NCBI RefSeq assembly: GCF_027887165.1
Contig: NC_077233.1
Coordinates: 184,257,517 to 184,321,516, forward strand
Origin: Monodelphis domestica
Lineage: Eukaryota > Chordata > Mammalia > Didelphimorphia > Didelphidae
DNA: 64,000 bases
Reading direction: 5' to 3'
Part shown: piece after piece, positions 1 through 11,028 of the stretch
Layout: each line of letters starts with the position of its first letter
Numbering within the stretch: position 1 is the first letter of the stretch
Notes under the pieces: generated by a model
Databases searched by the model: none
What the model saw: only the letters and a program-made list of their open reading frames with translations
What the model was told of the DNA's origin: nothing
Made by a program: the position numbers and the translations under genes

Positions 1-289
1 AGGTGGTTCAGCAGATGGCCAACAGCAGATGCAACTCTGGAGAAAGAAACTTACAGATCAATGGAGAAATTAGACCAGAAAATTGCATCACCAACCTAAC
101 AGATAATGTTAGATATTCTCTGGATAAAAAGCAGATTCAGAGGTAAAAGTGTCCCTTCTGTACTACCTTCCTAAGAGTATGAGTTGTACAGGTTAGCTGA
201 GTTCCCTACTTGTGTTCCTTTTCCTACCTAGAGAACTTGAGACAGAGCTCTGCTGCATGAATGGAGGATGGATGGTATTTCCTGGTTAT

Positions 290-885
290 TTAATTTGCTG
301 TTCTGCTTTAATTTATTTTTTATTCTTGATCTTTTGTTTTTCCAAACAAATTTTGTTATTTTTTCTAGCCCAATAAAATATTTCTTGGTAATTTAATTGG
401 GTTGACATTGAATAAGTAGATTCTTTTATGTAGGATTGTCATTTTAATGATATTGGCTCTGCCCCTCCGTGAACAATTAATATTTCTCCAATCACTTAGA
501 TTTGTATAAAAATATTTTATAAACACGTTCCTATAGTTCCTGGGTTTATTTTGGCAGGTATACTAAAGATTTTATTCTGTCTGTGGTTATTTTATTTTAT
601 GTTATTTTATATGGTTATTTTAAATAGAGTAACTATCTCTTCTTGCAGGACTTTGTTAATAATATATAAAAATGCTGATGATTTATGTGGGTTTATTTTA
701 TATCCTGCTACCTTGCTAAAATTATTGATAGTTGTATCCCTAGGATTTTCCACAACTACCATCATGTCATCTGCAAACAGAGAGTTTTATTACCTGTTTG
801 CCCATTTTGATTCCTTCCATTTCTTTTTCTTCTCCTATTACTATGTTGAATTCATATATTTCTGGTTGTAGTATGGTCAAAGAGA
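290..885 (-). mobile_element. L1 ORF2 reverse-transcriptase fragment (broken)
   Basis: On the minus strand this segment translates into the palm region of a LINE-1 ORF2 protein. A stretch reading GEEKEMEGIKMGKQVIKLS (about 852-790) is followed, after a frame change, by the FADD metal-binding box of the reverse transcriptase, encoded at 777-763. The rest toward position 290 is multiply frame-broken. It is a 5'-truncated, inactive remnant. The match to the L1 motif order is from memory of the family; the FADD codons are read directly. Confidence 0.8.
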
Positions 886-984
886 AACTCCAATGAAGGC
901 TCATCAGGTGTAGTTTTGCGTGACAATCATGACAATCCAAAGCCTTCCTTGGGTTCAAAATTTAAAGTGGTTATGGACAATATA

Positions 985-1110
985 CAAATCAAGAAACTGA
1001 GGCCCAGGGAGGTAAAGACTTGCCCAAGGTCACACTGCTGGTTACTGGCAGAGCTAAAGTTAACCAAACTCCTTGTTTCCAGTTCAATTCTCTTTCCACT
1101 ACCCCACAGA
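985..1110 (-). mobile_element. MIR-like SINE fragment
   Basis: The core words GAAACTGAGGCCCAGGGAGG and GACTTGCCCAAGGTCACACTGC are the minus-strand form of the MIR/CORE domain. Both ends are worn away. Confidence 0.6.
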
Positions 1111-1365
1111 ATCATACCCTTTAAGATTCAGAACTCTGAGTGGCCCTTTTTCTCTAACTTAGGTTTCAAAATTATTTTCCTCCCAGCACCTTTCCTATGA
1201 ATGAATAATAGGCCTGTTGCCTGAACTTACCTGGCTGTGGGAAGGATAAATCCTAGATACCAAAGGTTATTTCCTGACAATTTAGGGAGTACAAGATGGA
1301 AACAACAGCCTAATCTCCCCCAGCCTCAGACACATTAGGCTAGTTTTTCCTTAAGCGATATTGAA

Positions 1366-1518
1366 GGGGTAGCTGGGGGGCTCAATGGTTAGAACACCAG
1401 ATCTGGAATTGGGATGTTCAGAGTTCACATCTGCCTTCAGACACTTACCCCCGATTGCCTAGCCCTTACCACTCTTCTGTCTTAAAATTAATCCTAAAAC
1501 AGAAAGTAAAGGTTTAAA
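1366..1518 (+). mobile_element. SINE type A, internally deleted
   Basis: The head (GGGGTAGCTGG) and the 3' tail are present, but the central word with TGTGACCCTGGGCAAG is missing, so the copy is about 40 bp short. The B-box has decayed to AGTTCACATC. Confidence 0.8.
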
Positions 1519-1529
1519 CAAAAAAAGGG

Positions 1530-2730
1530 CCTTGAAACCATCCTCAGGACTGGATTGGTCCAGGAATCTCAAGGCTCCAACAGCCACGAAGAGCTCCTGG
1601 TGCTTGTCTGAGAAGCACGATTTCCTCAACTGAGTGAACTCGGGATATCTTCAATGCCTGTTCTTCTCCTACGGCAAAATCCATCCGTCAGTTACCTGTT
1701 GAATGACCCACGAATGTCTCACGCTATTCGGATTGCGCATATAATCGTCCAGAAGCTGATCCAAGTCAAGTCCAGCCCGGAACAAAGCCCCTGGCTGTCG
1801 TTTCAGAGACAGACTCGATTGTGCGGCGGATGGGCAGACTGTGTCCCTCGGAAAGGTCCATGGGCCCTGTGTCGGAGGACAGCGTATCCCTGTAGGTGTC
1901 TGGGGCCAAGCCACAGCTTCCTTTTCACTCTAATCTGCTTGGCATTGTTTCTTTTTTTCTTTCTTTCTTTCTTTTTTTTTTTTTGGTTTTGAATGGACCG
2001 AGTTACAGGATTTCCTGGAGATTTGGCATCCATTTCCCCAGACTCTGCTTTTCTTGGCATCCTCCTCCTCTCTCCCTCCACAATCGATCCTGCTTCTCCC
2101 CTATCTCCTGTTGCCCTGGTTACTAACGGCAAAAAGAATAAAATAAGTCGATGAACAATTTGCCTTTGTGGAAAGGAAGAGAGAGAGAATGTGCTTGTGG
2201 CCGAGTCAGGCCGGGAGTGGATTTGGGGGCTGCCTTGTCCGGAGGAGCCACAACCATGAACAATGGCGGGGTCAAGGCTCTGAGCATTGGGCCCATCCAT
2301 TTTCGCAGTCAGGCAGGGAGTGTTCATGGTGACAGAAGGAAAGGGAGTGGAATGGGAGAGCTCTAAGAGAACAGAGTGTGGGATGGAGCCTGGAAAAGAG
2401 AGAGGAGACCCAGAGAGTCCAGGCTCAGAAGAGGAAGCGAGAGGCTGCCACCCTGGACAGGACGGGCGACAGGGTCACGACCAAGCATCCCTTCGTCCAT
2501 CACACGCCAGACTCTGCACGCGTAGGCTCTAAGAGACATACAGATGCCAACACCAACACGGGCCCTGTCCCAGCTCACGTGCCAGGGAGCGGAGAGCTGG
2601 AGGAGGGAGGAAGGGAACACACAACAGATATGAAAGAAATAAAAAGAGATTTCCAGAGGGAGGACAGAAGAGGTTTCCTATAGGAAAAAATGGGAGCTGA
2701 GCTTGGAAGGAAGCCAGGAATTATTATTTT
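1530..2730. other. Unassigned non-repeat segment
   Basis: Apart from a T-rich CTTT run at 1949-1986, I recognise no repeat. Several CpGs occur around 1810-2290. A 174-codon minus-strand reading frame (2327-1803) crosses the T-rich run as poly-lysine and has no family resemblance, so I do not call it a gene. A conserved or regulatory role is possible but unsupported. Confidence 0.4.
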
Positions 2731-2732
2731 TT

Positions 2733-2909
2733 TTAACCTTTACATTTTGTCTTAGAATCAATCATTTCTAAGGCAGAAGAACAGTAAGGGCTAGGCAATG
2801 GGGGTTAAGTGATTTCTCTAGTCACACAGCTAGGAAATGTTTGAGACCAGATTTGAACCCAGGACCTCCTGTCTCCAGACCTAATTCTCTACCCACTGAG
2901 CCATCAAGA
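2733..2909 (-). mobile_element. SINE type A
   Basis: Near full length; the head ends at ACTGAGCCATCAAG instead of the usual ...CAGCTGCCCC, so the first dozen bases have diverged. Confidence 0.85.
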
Positions 2910-2920
2910 TTCCTCTGAAA

Positions 2921-3114
2921 GGGGGCAGCTGGGTAGCTCAGTGGATGGAGAGTCAGGACTGGAGATGGGAGGATCTGGGTTCAAATGTGGCCTCAGATAC
3001 TTCCCAGCTGTGTGACCCTGGGCAAGTCACTTAAACCCCATTGCCTAGCCATTACTGCTCTTCTGCCTTGGAACCAATACACAATATTGATTCTAAAATG
3101 GAAGGTAAGGTTTT
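2921..3114 (+). mobile_element. SINE type A, left arm of an inverted pair
   Basis: Full length from GGGGGCAGCTGG to GGAAGGTAAGG with good A- and B-box words. Its tail faces the tail of the next SINE across about 14 bp of A/T-rich sequence. Confidence 0.92.
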
Positions 3115-3128
3115 ATTTTATTTTTTTA

Positions 3129-3323
3129 AAAACCCTTACCTTCCATCTTGGAGTCAATACTGTATATTGGCTCCAAGGCAGAAGAGTGGTAAGAGCTAGG
3201 CAATGGGGGTCAAGTGACTTGCCCAGGGTCACACAGCTGGGAAGTATCTGAGGCCAGATTTGAACCTAGGACCTCCCATCTCTAGGTCTGGCTCTCCATC
3301 TACTGAGCTACCCAGCTGCCCCC
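3129..3323 (-). mobile_element. SINE type A, right arm of an inverted pair
   Basis: Full length and opposite in direction to its neighbour at 2921-3114. The two arms should pair as a hairpin of about 190 bp if transcribed. Confidence 0.92.
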
Positions 3324-3424
3324 TGAAGGTAAAGGTTTAAAAAATAAAAATAAACAAAAAGTTTAGTCTCAGTAACTAACAGGTAGGATCAGACCTAGAA
3401 GATGCTGAGTTGAACCATAAGATT

Positions 3425-3560
3425 ATGTCACTCTAGAAGAAGTGCAAAGGCTCCTAATTTGACAAATGAGGACACTGAGGCTGAGGATGGTTAAGTCACT
3501 TGCCCAAGGTCACACCGCTAATAAATGTCAGAGGTGGGATGAAATCAGGCCCTCCGCTCA
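3425..3560 (-). mobile_element. MIR-like fragment
   Basis: Contains the word ACAAATGAGGACACTGAGGC and then CTTGCCCAAGGTCACAC, the minus-strand MIR core. Confidence 0.6.
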
Positions 3561-3599
3561 CACAATCAGGGCTCTTCTACGATGAACCTGGGGTGACCA

Positions 3600-4380
3600 T
3601 TGGGGGTAAGAAGCGGGATGGCCGGCACCCCCTAAAGCGGAAGGCGATTCCTGAGCCCGCGCTGGGGTTCTAAGCAGTTCGTGCAAGCGGTGGGGTTGGG
3701 GGTGTTTTTGACAGAAGCAGGGCCTCTGCACCTCCCCTTCTCGACCGTTTGTCTTCTGGACCCACCTCTCCCAAGGGCCTCAATGGTAGAGTTCTGGCGT
3801 GAGTCACCCTCACGTGCACAAGCTGCTACAGGCCCCCCCCGGAGGAGCAGGGAGGGCGAAGCGCCCAGCATGGCAGCCTCCTGGCTGACTCACAACTTGG
3901 GGTGCTGATCGTGAAGAAAATCACCCAATAAACCTTCCCCGCCGGCCCTAACTTCACCCGGTGGAACTTCTGTTTTCTCCCAGAGGCAGGAAATCATTTC
4001 AGTCCAAACTGATGCAGGTTAGAGGAGGGCTTGCATGCAATACATATTTCCATTTAAAAAGTACTGATTGTTGTGGACAGACACAGGCCGTGGCTTCAGA
4101 ACCAGCAAGGAGAGGGGCCCGTGGGCCTAATGCCTGCACATTTCTAGCTTGACTCTCCTCTCCAGTCCTGCCTGCCCCGGGACACGCTCTAGAGGTTGCC
4201 GCACTCACTTTTATATCATTCTCTGAGCATAAACAGATGTCCCGAGGAGACACGCTCAGGCCTTCCCCGAGCTGGGACGCCCCTGGGCCGCCCTTCAAGT
4301 CTGGTCTCTGTCCAGGGAATGGGCCACCTCAAGAAGCCCGGAAGAGTCTCCTGGAGTGGCACAGAGACCCAGGGCGTCCC
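3600..4380. other. GC-rich unassigned segment before the minisatellite
   Basis: Moderately CpG-containing sequence with a C9 run at 3833-3841. No core-promoter arrangement and no codable exon could be supported. Confidence 0.4.
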
Positions 4381-5143
4381 AGCTGGCAGTCCTTCCCTCC
4401 TCCCTCCTTCCTGGAGCATCTCAGCGCACGGAGCAGGAAGGCAGGAGATGGGTGGAAGGCTCTACAGCGCCCCAAAGGCCCCCCTTCCCAGCTGGCAGTC
4501 CTTCCCTCCTCCCTCCTTCCTGGAGCATCTCAGCGCACGGAGCAGGAAGGCAGGAGATGGGTGGAAGGCTCTACAGCGCCCCAAAGGCCCCCCTTCCCAG
4601 CTGGCAGTCCTTCCCTCCTCCCTCCTTCCTGGAGCATCTCAGCGCACGGAGCAGGAAGGCAGGAGATGGGTGGAAGGCTCTACAGCGCCCCAAAGGCCCC
4701 CCTTCCCAGCTGGCAGTCCTTCCCTCCTCCCTCCTTCCTGGAGCATCTCAGCGCACGGAGCAGGAAGGCAGGAGATGGGTGGAAGGCTCTACAGCGCCCC
4801 AAAGGCCCCCCTTCCCAGCTGGCAGTCCTTCCCTCCTCCCTCCTTCCTGGAGCATCTCAGCACATGGAGCAGGAAGGCAGGAGATGGGTGGAAGGCTCTA
4901 CAGCGCCCCAAAGGCCCCCCTTCCCAGCTGGCAGTCCTTCCCTCCTCCCTCCTTCCTGGAGCATCTCAGCGCACGGAGCAGGAAGGCAGGAGATGGGTGG
5001 AAGGCTCTACAGCGCCCCAAAGGCCCCCCTTCCCAGCTGGCAGTCCTTCCCTCCTTCCTCCTTCCTGGAGCATCTCAGCGCATGGAGCAGGTAGGCAGGA
5101 GATGGGTGGAAGGCTCTACAGCGCCCCAAAGGCCCCCCTTCCC
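4381..5143. repeat. Minisatellite, 7 x 109 bp
   Basis: Seven units start at 4381, 4490, 4599, 4708, 4817, 4926 and 5035, each with AGCTGGCAGTCC; a partial eighth start (AGCTGAAGG) is at 5144. Units are nearly identical. The fifth has CACATGGAGC for CGCACGGAGC, and the seventh has CGCATGGAGCAGGTAGG and a C-to-T change in the pyrimidine stretch. Since 109 is one more than a multiple of three and the unit has no plus-strand stop in any frame, all three forward frames stay open for 285-368 codons; these are artefacts of the repeat. Confidence 0.97.
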
Positions 5144-5680
5144 AGCTGAAGGGGGGCTCGGGTCGGATCCCCGCCCAGCCAAGGGGCCTTCGCCCCCTGC
5201 GTGGCGGATCCGCGTGCCTGTGGAGCCGGGCGTCAGGAGAAACGAACAGAGGCAAGCCGGATACACGGGGAAAAGTGGCAGACGCCTCATCTCCAGGGCA
5301 CCAGTGATGCCAAATTGGGGGAGCCCTTCCCAGGCCCACCCCAGGCCCAGCCACCTGAGGAGCTCCGAAGGAAAGAGGACTGCAACCGGACGGGCGGCCC
5401 AGCCGGGCTACCTTTGCTCCCCGCTTATCCCCCCCACGGAAGCTGGGGGAATTCTAGCTTGAGGTCCAGCTTCCCTCCCGTACCATTATGGAGGGCGGAG
5501 GTAAAAGACCGAGCTAGAAGGAGGAATTCCAGCCCATTCAGTGGAGCAAGGAGGCATTTTCCAAGGTCTGAGCACTCTGTAGGAGGCAGAGGCAGCTTAG
5601 AGAAAAAGGTTGAAGTTGAGAACCTGGATGTTAGCTATGGGGCAGATAGGATAGGGAAAAAAAGATGGTAAGCTAGGTAC
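5144..5680. other. GC-rich unassigned segment after the minisatellite
   Basis: CpGs are frequent from 5160 to 5400 (for example TCGGGTCGGATCCCCG), then the sequence becomes A/G-rich. No promoter boxes or splice-flanked frame could be supported. Confidence 0.4.
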
Positions 5681-5681
5681 T

Positions 5682-5920
5682 GGGGCAGCTAAGTGGCACA
5701 GTGGATAGAGTTCCAGACCTGCAATCGAAAAGACCCGAGTTCAAATCCAGCCTCAGAAACTTACTAGCTGTGTGACCTCAGGCAAGTTGCTCAATTGTTT
5801 ACCTCAGTTTCCTTATCTGAATAATGAGTTGTAGAAAGAAATGGCAAACTGCTCTAGTATTTTTGCCAAGAAAACCTCAAATGGGTCCTGAGGAGCAAAC
5901 ACAATTAAAATAATTGAACA
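5682..5920 (+). mobile_element. SINE type B, full length
   Basis: Starts GGGGCAGCTAAGTGGCACAG, has the B-box GAGTTCAAATCC, and continues through GGCAAACTGCTCTAGTATTT and GCCAAGAAAACCTC to an A-rich end. Confidence 0.85.
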
Positions 5921-6099
5921 TGAGCAAGCTAGGTACTGAGCTTACTGGGGAAGAGAGATAATGGCCTAGGGGTCCTTAGATGACAGTTATAAGGATCTAG
6001 TCAGCTCAGAACAAGGTTCAAAGGAAGAGAAGTGATTGATGAATGACTGTAGCAGAGAGAAGGTCTAAAAATATGAGAGGAGTAAGTGAAAAAAAAATG

Positions 6100-6285
6100 A
6101 GAGCAGCTAGGTGGCTCAGTGGATTAAGAGCCAAGTCTAGAGATTAGAGGTTCTAGATTCAAATCTAGATGCTTCCTAACTGTGCAACCCTGGACAAGTC
6201 ACTTAATGCCTTTTGCCTAGCCTTTATTGTTCTTCTGCCTTGGAACCAATACACAGTATTGATTCTAAGGTAGAAGGTAAGATTC
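6100..6285 (+). mobile_element. SINE type A
   Basis: Near full length; the B-box is changed to TAGATTCAAATC. It lies about 40 bp upstream of the GGAA array, in the orientation expected if the array arose near the SINE tail. Confidence 0.88.
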
Positions 6286-6326
6286 ATAAAAAAAGTAGGC
6301 CAACTCTGCCTCCTAGCCTTGTGCAG

Positions 6327-6457
6327 GGGGAAGGAAGGAAGGAAGGAAGGAAGGAAGGAAGGAAGGAAGGAAGGAAGGAAGGAAGGAAGGAAGGAAGGAA
6401 GGAAGGAAGGAAGGAAGGAAGGAAGGAAGGAAGGAAGGAAGGAAGGAAGGAAGGAAG
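6327..6457. repeat. (GGAA)n microsatellite
   Basis: About 32 uninterrupted GGAA units, purine strand on plus. Confidence 0.97.
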
Positions 6458-6459
6458 AG

Positions 6460-7190
6460 CTAGCCTAATGTCATCAGGAGAAAACTGATTTTCAATAAAT
6501 ATTAAAAGATGGAAAGAATGTGAGAGGAAGAAGCCTCAGTGAAAAGGAAGCTGGTTAAGAATAGAGGAAATTTCAGAGACCACAGTAGAAAGGGAAGGTT
6601 AAAGTGGGATGGATGCTGAGAAGGAGTAAGGCAGAGCAGGTTGGGGATGACAATGGAGGGAGAGCTAGCAGGAGGAAAGAGTTTTCATCTAGACGGAAGT
6701 CAGTTCTAAACCACAGGAATGAGAGGAGCAGGAGGTAGGCATTTGCTAGCTGTGATGCATGGGCAATAAATAGAGAGAGAAGATGAATCAGCCACAAGGT
6801 TCTAATTAGACTGGAATGCTAATCGCTTTGAAGATCCTGATTCTGAGATGGAGTTCCCTCAGATGATTATGGTGTATGTAGAGGGGGTAGAGATTATTGG
6901 TTTGATAGAAAACAATATAAAATGGTAACATCATCATCAACAAACATTTACTGAGAGCTTTCTCTGTGCAGGGCACTGTGTTCAGAGGAAGAACCAGTGA
7001 GAGATGGCAAATACTGTCAGGCTCTGAGCTCAGAAAGTTAATGAAGGTGACCAGCATGTACTGCCTTGACCGCCAGTCCCATGCTGACCCTGGGCATTCG
7101 GGGTGGGGTGGGCATTCAGGCAGTGAGATGGGGTCAGTCTGCCCTGGTGGAAAGATGACCCTGAGAAAAATCATTGCTAAAGCGCTTCAA
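6460..7190. other. Unassigned segment
   Basis: Mostly A/G-rich sequence without a recognised element. A short stretch near 6940-6985 (ACATTTACTGAGAGCTTTC...GGGCACTGTG) resembles a worn MIR end. Confidence 0.35.
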
Positions 7191-7194
7191 GTGA

Positions 7195-7388
7195 GGGGCA
7201 GCTAGGTGGCTCCATGGAAAGAGCCAAGCCTGGAGATGGGAGGTCTGGGGTTCAAATCTGACCTCCTATACTTCCTAGCTTTGTGACCCTGGTCAAGTCA
7301 CCTATCCTCCATTGTCTAGCCTTTCTGCCTTGGAACCAGTACACAGTATTAATTCTAAGACAGAAGGTAAGAGTTTAAAAAAAAAAAG
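7195..7388 (+). mobile_element. SINE type A
   Basis: Complete head to tail, ending in an A11 run. The A-box has CTCCATGGAAAG in place of CTCAGTGGAT. Confidence 0.88.
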
Positions 7389-9725
7389 AATATCACTTTG
7401 GCAGATGTCGAATGAATGAGTAGGTGAGAGTGAGTGAGTGAAAATGTATTTACTTATCCTGTTTAGTACTGTGGGTAGAAATGCAAAAAAAGTGGGACCT
7501 TCCCTGTCCTCAAGGAGCTTAGGACCTTCCCTGTCCTCAAGGAGTCTGGCAAAAGAAGACAGCATAAATAAGGGAGTGAGAGCCAGAAAGTAGTGTAATG
7601 GATTGGGAAGTAAAAAATAGGCGTAGCCAATGGATTCATAGAACAACCAATGGACACTTGACTTCTAGAAACAGCAGTGTTGTTCTGGTACTGTTCCACT
7701 GCTGGAACTATAGGTAGAAAATTGGGCTGGGAGTCATCATGGTAAAAAGATGGCCAGAAAGCAGCCAATCTGATATATCTAGTAAGCGGAAGACATGCTA
7801 GAGAGGGAGAAACTTGAGACACGAAGACTAATAAGGAGATTGTTGTAATGATCTGGGTGAAGGAAGTTGGGTGTCTGCACTAGGGTGATTATACTATCAG
7901 TGAAGAAAGAGAAGGGGTAGAATGGCAGAATTCAGAAATATCTGGATCACAGCCCAAAGAGAACAGACCGGAGCAGCGTAGAATATGGTAGCATATCGTA
8001 ATGGGAGGGGACAGAGAGGGAGGGGGGAGGGAGGTTGGTAAATAGGAAGGGTGGAAGAGGTATGCCTGCAAAGGACAGAAGCTGGAGATGGATCAGCTGT
8101 CAGTCAAATGCAGATTCCTTTTGGAATGTGACTGGAAAACATTTGGAGGCAAGAGACAATTGCTTGACTGGATTTGAAGGTCTTTGGGCTTTCTGGCTGA
8201 CTGAAGGAAGAAGCTGGGTTTATCTCTGGGACTTGGGATAATCAATTGGAGGTGGCCTGGCTGATTTGAAGGCAGAAGAAGAAGGACAATAGTCCATCTA
8301 TCTCTCTCTGACTGTCTCTGTTTATGCTAGTGACTGAATTGCCATTTCTCTCAATATCCTCCAACCTAACACTCACTGTAGAGAATAGGGATATCCCACC
8401 CCTTTTACCTCCATCCTCCACCCTTGTCCTGTCTTCCCCAAATAAACCCCTTGTTTGACAAAGAAGATTAAGCACTATTTCACTGAAACCTCACAGCTCA
8501 CACTGAGTGACTTGAGGGAGACTGAAGAAGGGAGGAGGGGAGGCTGAAAGGCTTCTGAAGAGGGAGGTACAAAAGGGAGGAGGTTGGGCAAAAAGAAGAT
8601 AACTATCTGATCCATTAGTTATCTAGTATACCACCAAATACACCCTACAAATATCATCTATTACAAGAGGAGGTCAGAAGAGAAAAGTCAGACCACTGGA
8701 CACATCACAGATGCTTTTGGGGGTTGGACATCGTATGCTGCTTTGGCTTAATCTCACTGTCTGATTCTTCATCTGTAAAATGGAGCAGTGGGCCATGAGC
8801 TACTCCCCAGTTGGGGTGGCTTGGGAAATTAAAGACTGTTTGTTGAGTCCTCTGAGGGTCACAGATGAAAAAGCGTGCTGGCGAGGCTCATGATTCAGTG
8901 AAAACAAAGACCAAACACAGATGAGATCATGGACGCTTGGATAACAGCATCCTGCCTCTGGAGATGGAAAAAACACAATGAACCATTTCCAGACTGATAG
9001 ACAGGTTGAATCTGAACAGCTTGGTCCTTCATCAAGACTGGAGGAAATGGGGAAGCTTGGATGAGAGCCCATTTGCTAAAAAGAGAGACACATGATCCTA
9101 TGGTCCTTCCTTGATCTCCCATCTCCCATTTCCTACTCTTAGCGTCTAGCTCTCGGCCCTCCTTGCCTGGGAATGTGCTAACATCTGGAAAAGGCTCTGC
9201 ATGTCCATATTTGGGAGGGAGGGAGAGAGGGATTTTTGTGACCACAGCATTACTGGGTCATCTGCTGGTGATGGGAAGAAGGGGGAGCTGAGACACTCCT
9301 CAGGTTACAAGCTCCCAGGATGAGGAATCTTAGAAAATGAAGGGTATTTCTCGATCTGACCCAAGAAGGAAAGTACCAAGAAGGCAGAAGAAGAAATGGG
9401 AATTTCTACAAATGCCTGTTCTAAGTGACCAAAGCCAGACCAAACTGTCTAGTCTGAATGTTTTAACTTTTAAACTATATTGAAAAAAATTCTAATAATC
9501 AAATTTTAATATAATTGGTCTCCCAAAGTAGCCCTTTCCTTTTTGAGTTTTCTTGTTAGGAAGAAGAGATCATTAGCCAGAACCAGAAGCTAGCAAGAAT
9601 ATGTAACACTGGCTCATTTGTCAATTTACGAAGGGTTTCTTGAGTGCCTACTATGTGCAGGGCATTGTGCCAAGTGTTAAACTGACAAATACTGGGTATT
9701 TGCCTTGTAGAAGGTAATAATGTGG
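7389..9725. other. Unassigned segment with small repeats
   Basis: No full element is recognisable. It holds a 27 bp tandem duplication (7495-7544), a purine-rich run (7985-8035), an LTR-like AATAAA context at 8441 and worn MIR words at 8750-8785 and 9620-9680. No exon supported. Confidence 0.35.
7495..7544. repeat. 27 bp tandem duplication
   Basis: GGACCTTCCCTGTCCTCAAG begins at 7495 and again at 7522, followed by GAG both times. Confidence 0.85.
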
Positions 9726-10705
9726 GCTGGGCATGGTGGCAGACACCTGTTAGCTCTGCTACCAGGAAGGCTGAGGCTGGCAGATCTCAAGCTTAGAGAT
9801 CTGACCTACAGTGGGTTCAACTAATCAGGCTTATACCCTAAGTTTACAATAATTTTATTTTTTTTAATTTTTTCATATATATATATTTTTTTTTTTGGTC
9901 AATTTCAAACATTATTCCTTGGTTACAAAAATCATTTTCTATTCCTCCCTCCCCTCCCCCTGCCCTTCCTGTAGCCAACATGCAATTCCACTGGGTATTA
10001 CATGCGCCCTTGATCAAAACCTATTTCCATGTTGTTGGTGTTTGCACTAGGATGTTCATTTAGAGTCTACATCCCCAGCCATATCCCCTCAACCCATGTA
10101 ATCAAGCAGTTGTTTTTCTTCAGTGTTTCTACTCCCACAGTATTTCCCCTGAGTGTGGATAGTTTTCTTTCTCCTAGATCCCTCCAAGTTGTTCATGATC
10201 ACTGCATTGCTACTAATGGAGAAGCCCATTACATTCAATTGTGCCACAGTGTATCAGTCTCTGTGTACAATGTTTTCCTGGTTCTGCTCCTCTAACTCTG
10301 CATTACTTCTTGGAGGTTTTTCCAGTCTCCATGGAATTCCTCCACTTTATTATTCCTTTGAGCACAATAGTATTTCATCACCAACATATACCACAGTTTG
10401 TTCAGCCATTCCCCAATTGAAGGGCATCCCCTCATTTTCCAATTTTTGGCCACCACAAAGAGTGCAGCTATGAATGTTCTTTTACTTTATCTTTATTATC
10501 TCTTTAGTTCTACCCTAAGTTTAGCAATAATATGGCAAGCTCCCAGGAGCAGAGAGGAAGGGATCTACTAGGTTGTCTAAGGAAGAACAAACCAGCCTAG
10601 TTTAGAAATGGAAATCAAAAGCTTCTTTGATGATCAGAGTGGGAATGGGTCAGTGAATAGTTCCTGCACATAAAGTTTAGGCAAAATAAGGAGACTCAGG
10701 CTTTT
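9726..10705 (+). pseudogene. 7SL RNA pseudogene, split by an L1 insertion
   Basis: The left part (9726-9846) matches the 5' half of signal-recognition-particle 7SL RNA in order: GCTGGGCATGGTGGC, AAGGCTGAGGCTGGCAGATC, then the region around the conserved CTAAGTT. The right part (10511-10705) resumes at CTAAGTTTAGCAATAATATGG, followed by CTCCCAGGAGC, AGGTTGTCTAAGGA, TGATCAGAGTGGGA, GTGAATAG and GAGACTC near the 3' end. Together they cover essentially the whole RNA. Many substitutions and small gaps show it is old and non-functional. The correspondence is from memory of the 7SL sequence. Confidence 0.82.
9847..10510 (-). mobile_element. L1 3' end inserted in the 7SL pseudogene
   Basis: 5'-truncated LINE-1 tail in minus orientation. 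The T-rich stretch at 9847-9895 is its poly(A) tail, and the 5' break is at 10510. The 13 bp word TACCCTAAGTTTA occurs on both sides (9834-9846 and 10511-10523) and is read as the target-site duplication. Confidence 0.88.
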
Positions 10706-10709
10706 ATAT

Positions 10710-10903
10710 GGGGCAGCTGGGTGACTCAGTGAAATGAGAGCCAAGCCTGGAGATTGGAGGTCCTGGGTTCAAATCTGGCCTCAGACACTTCCCAATTCTG
10801 TGACCCTGGGCAAGTCACTTAACTCCAATTGCCTAGCTCTTACCCCTATTCTGCCTGGGAACTGTTACTTAATATTGATTCCAGGATAGAAGGCAAGAGT
10901 TTT
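10710..10903 (+). mobile_element. SINE type A
   Basis: Full length, starting directly after the 3' end of the 7SL pseudogene. The tail word is decayed (CCAGGATAGAAGGCAAGAG). Confidence 0.88.
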
Positions 10904-10910
10904 ACATTTT

Positions 10911-11028
10911 AGTTTATATTGCTAACTAGTTTTACCATAGGCTGCCATACTTTTTTAGCTGGTAAGTCAAGTATTTTTAAGGTCTCTTTTAGTCTCCTTC
11001 TTATGACAATTGATTTAAATTGGTTAAT
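10911..11028. repeat. Dispersed direct repeat, copy 1
   Basis: Shares about 110 bp with 11948-12057, including AACTAGTTTT, GACAATTGATTTAAATTGGT and the ordering between them. Confidence 0.8.

Noticed and set aside
1803..2327. A 174-codon minus frame
   Set aside because: Crosses a T-rich run as poly-lysine and shows no family resemblance.
2921..3000. tRNA genes, from A- and B-box words in this and many other places
   Set aside because: The boxes belong to tRNA-derived SINEs; no copy folds into a complete cloverleaf followed by a pol III terminator in the right place.
4196..5462. Ser/Pro-rich proteins of 285-368 codons
   Set aside because: They come from the 109 bp minisatellite read in three frames.
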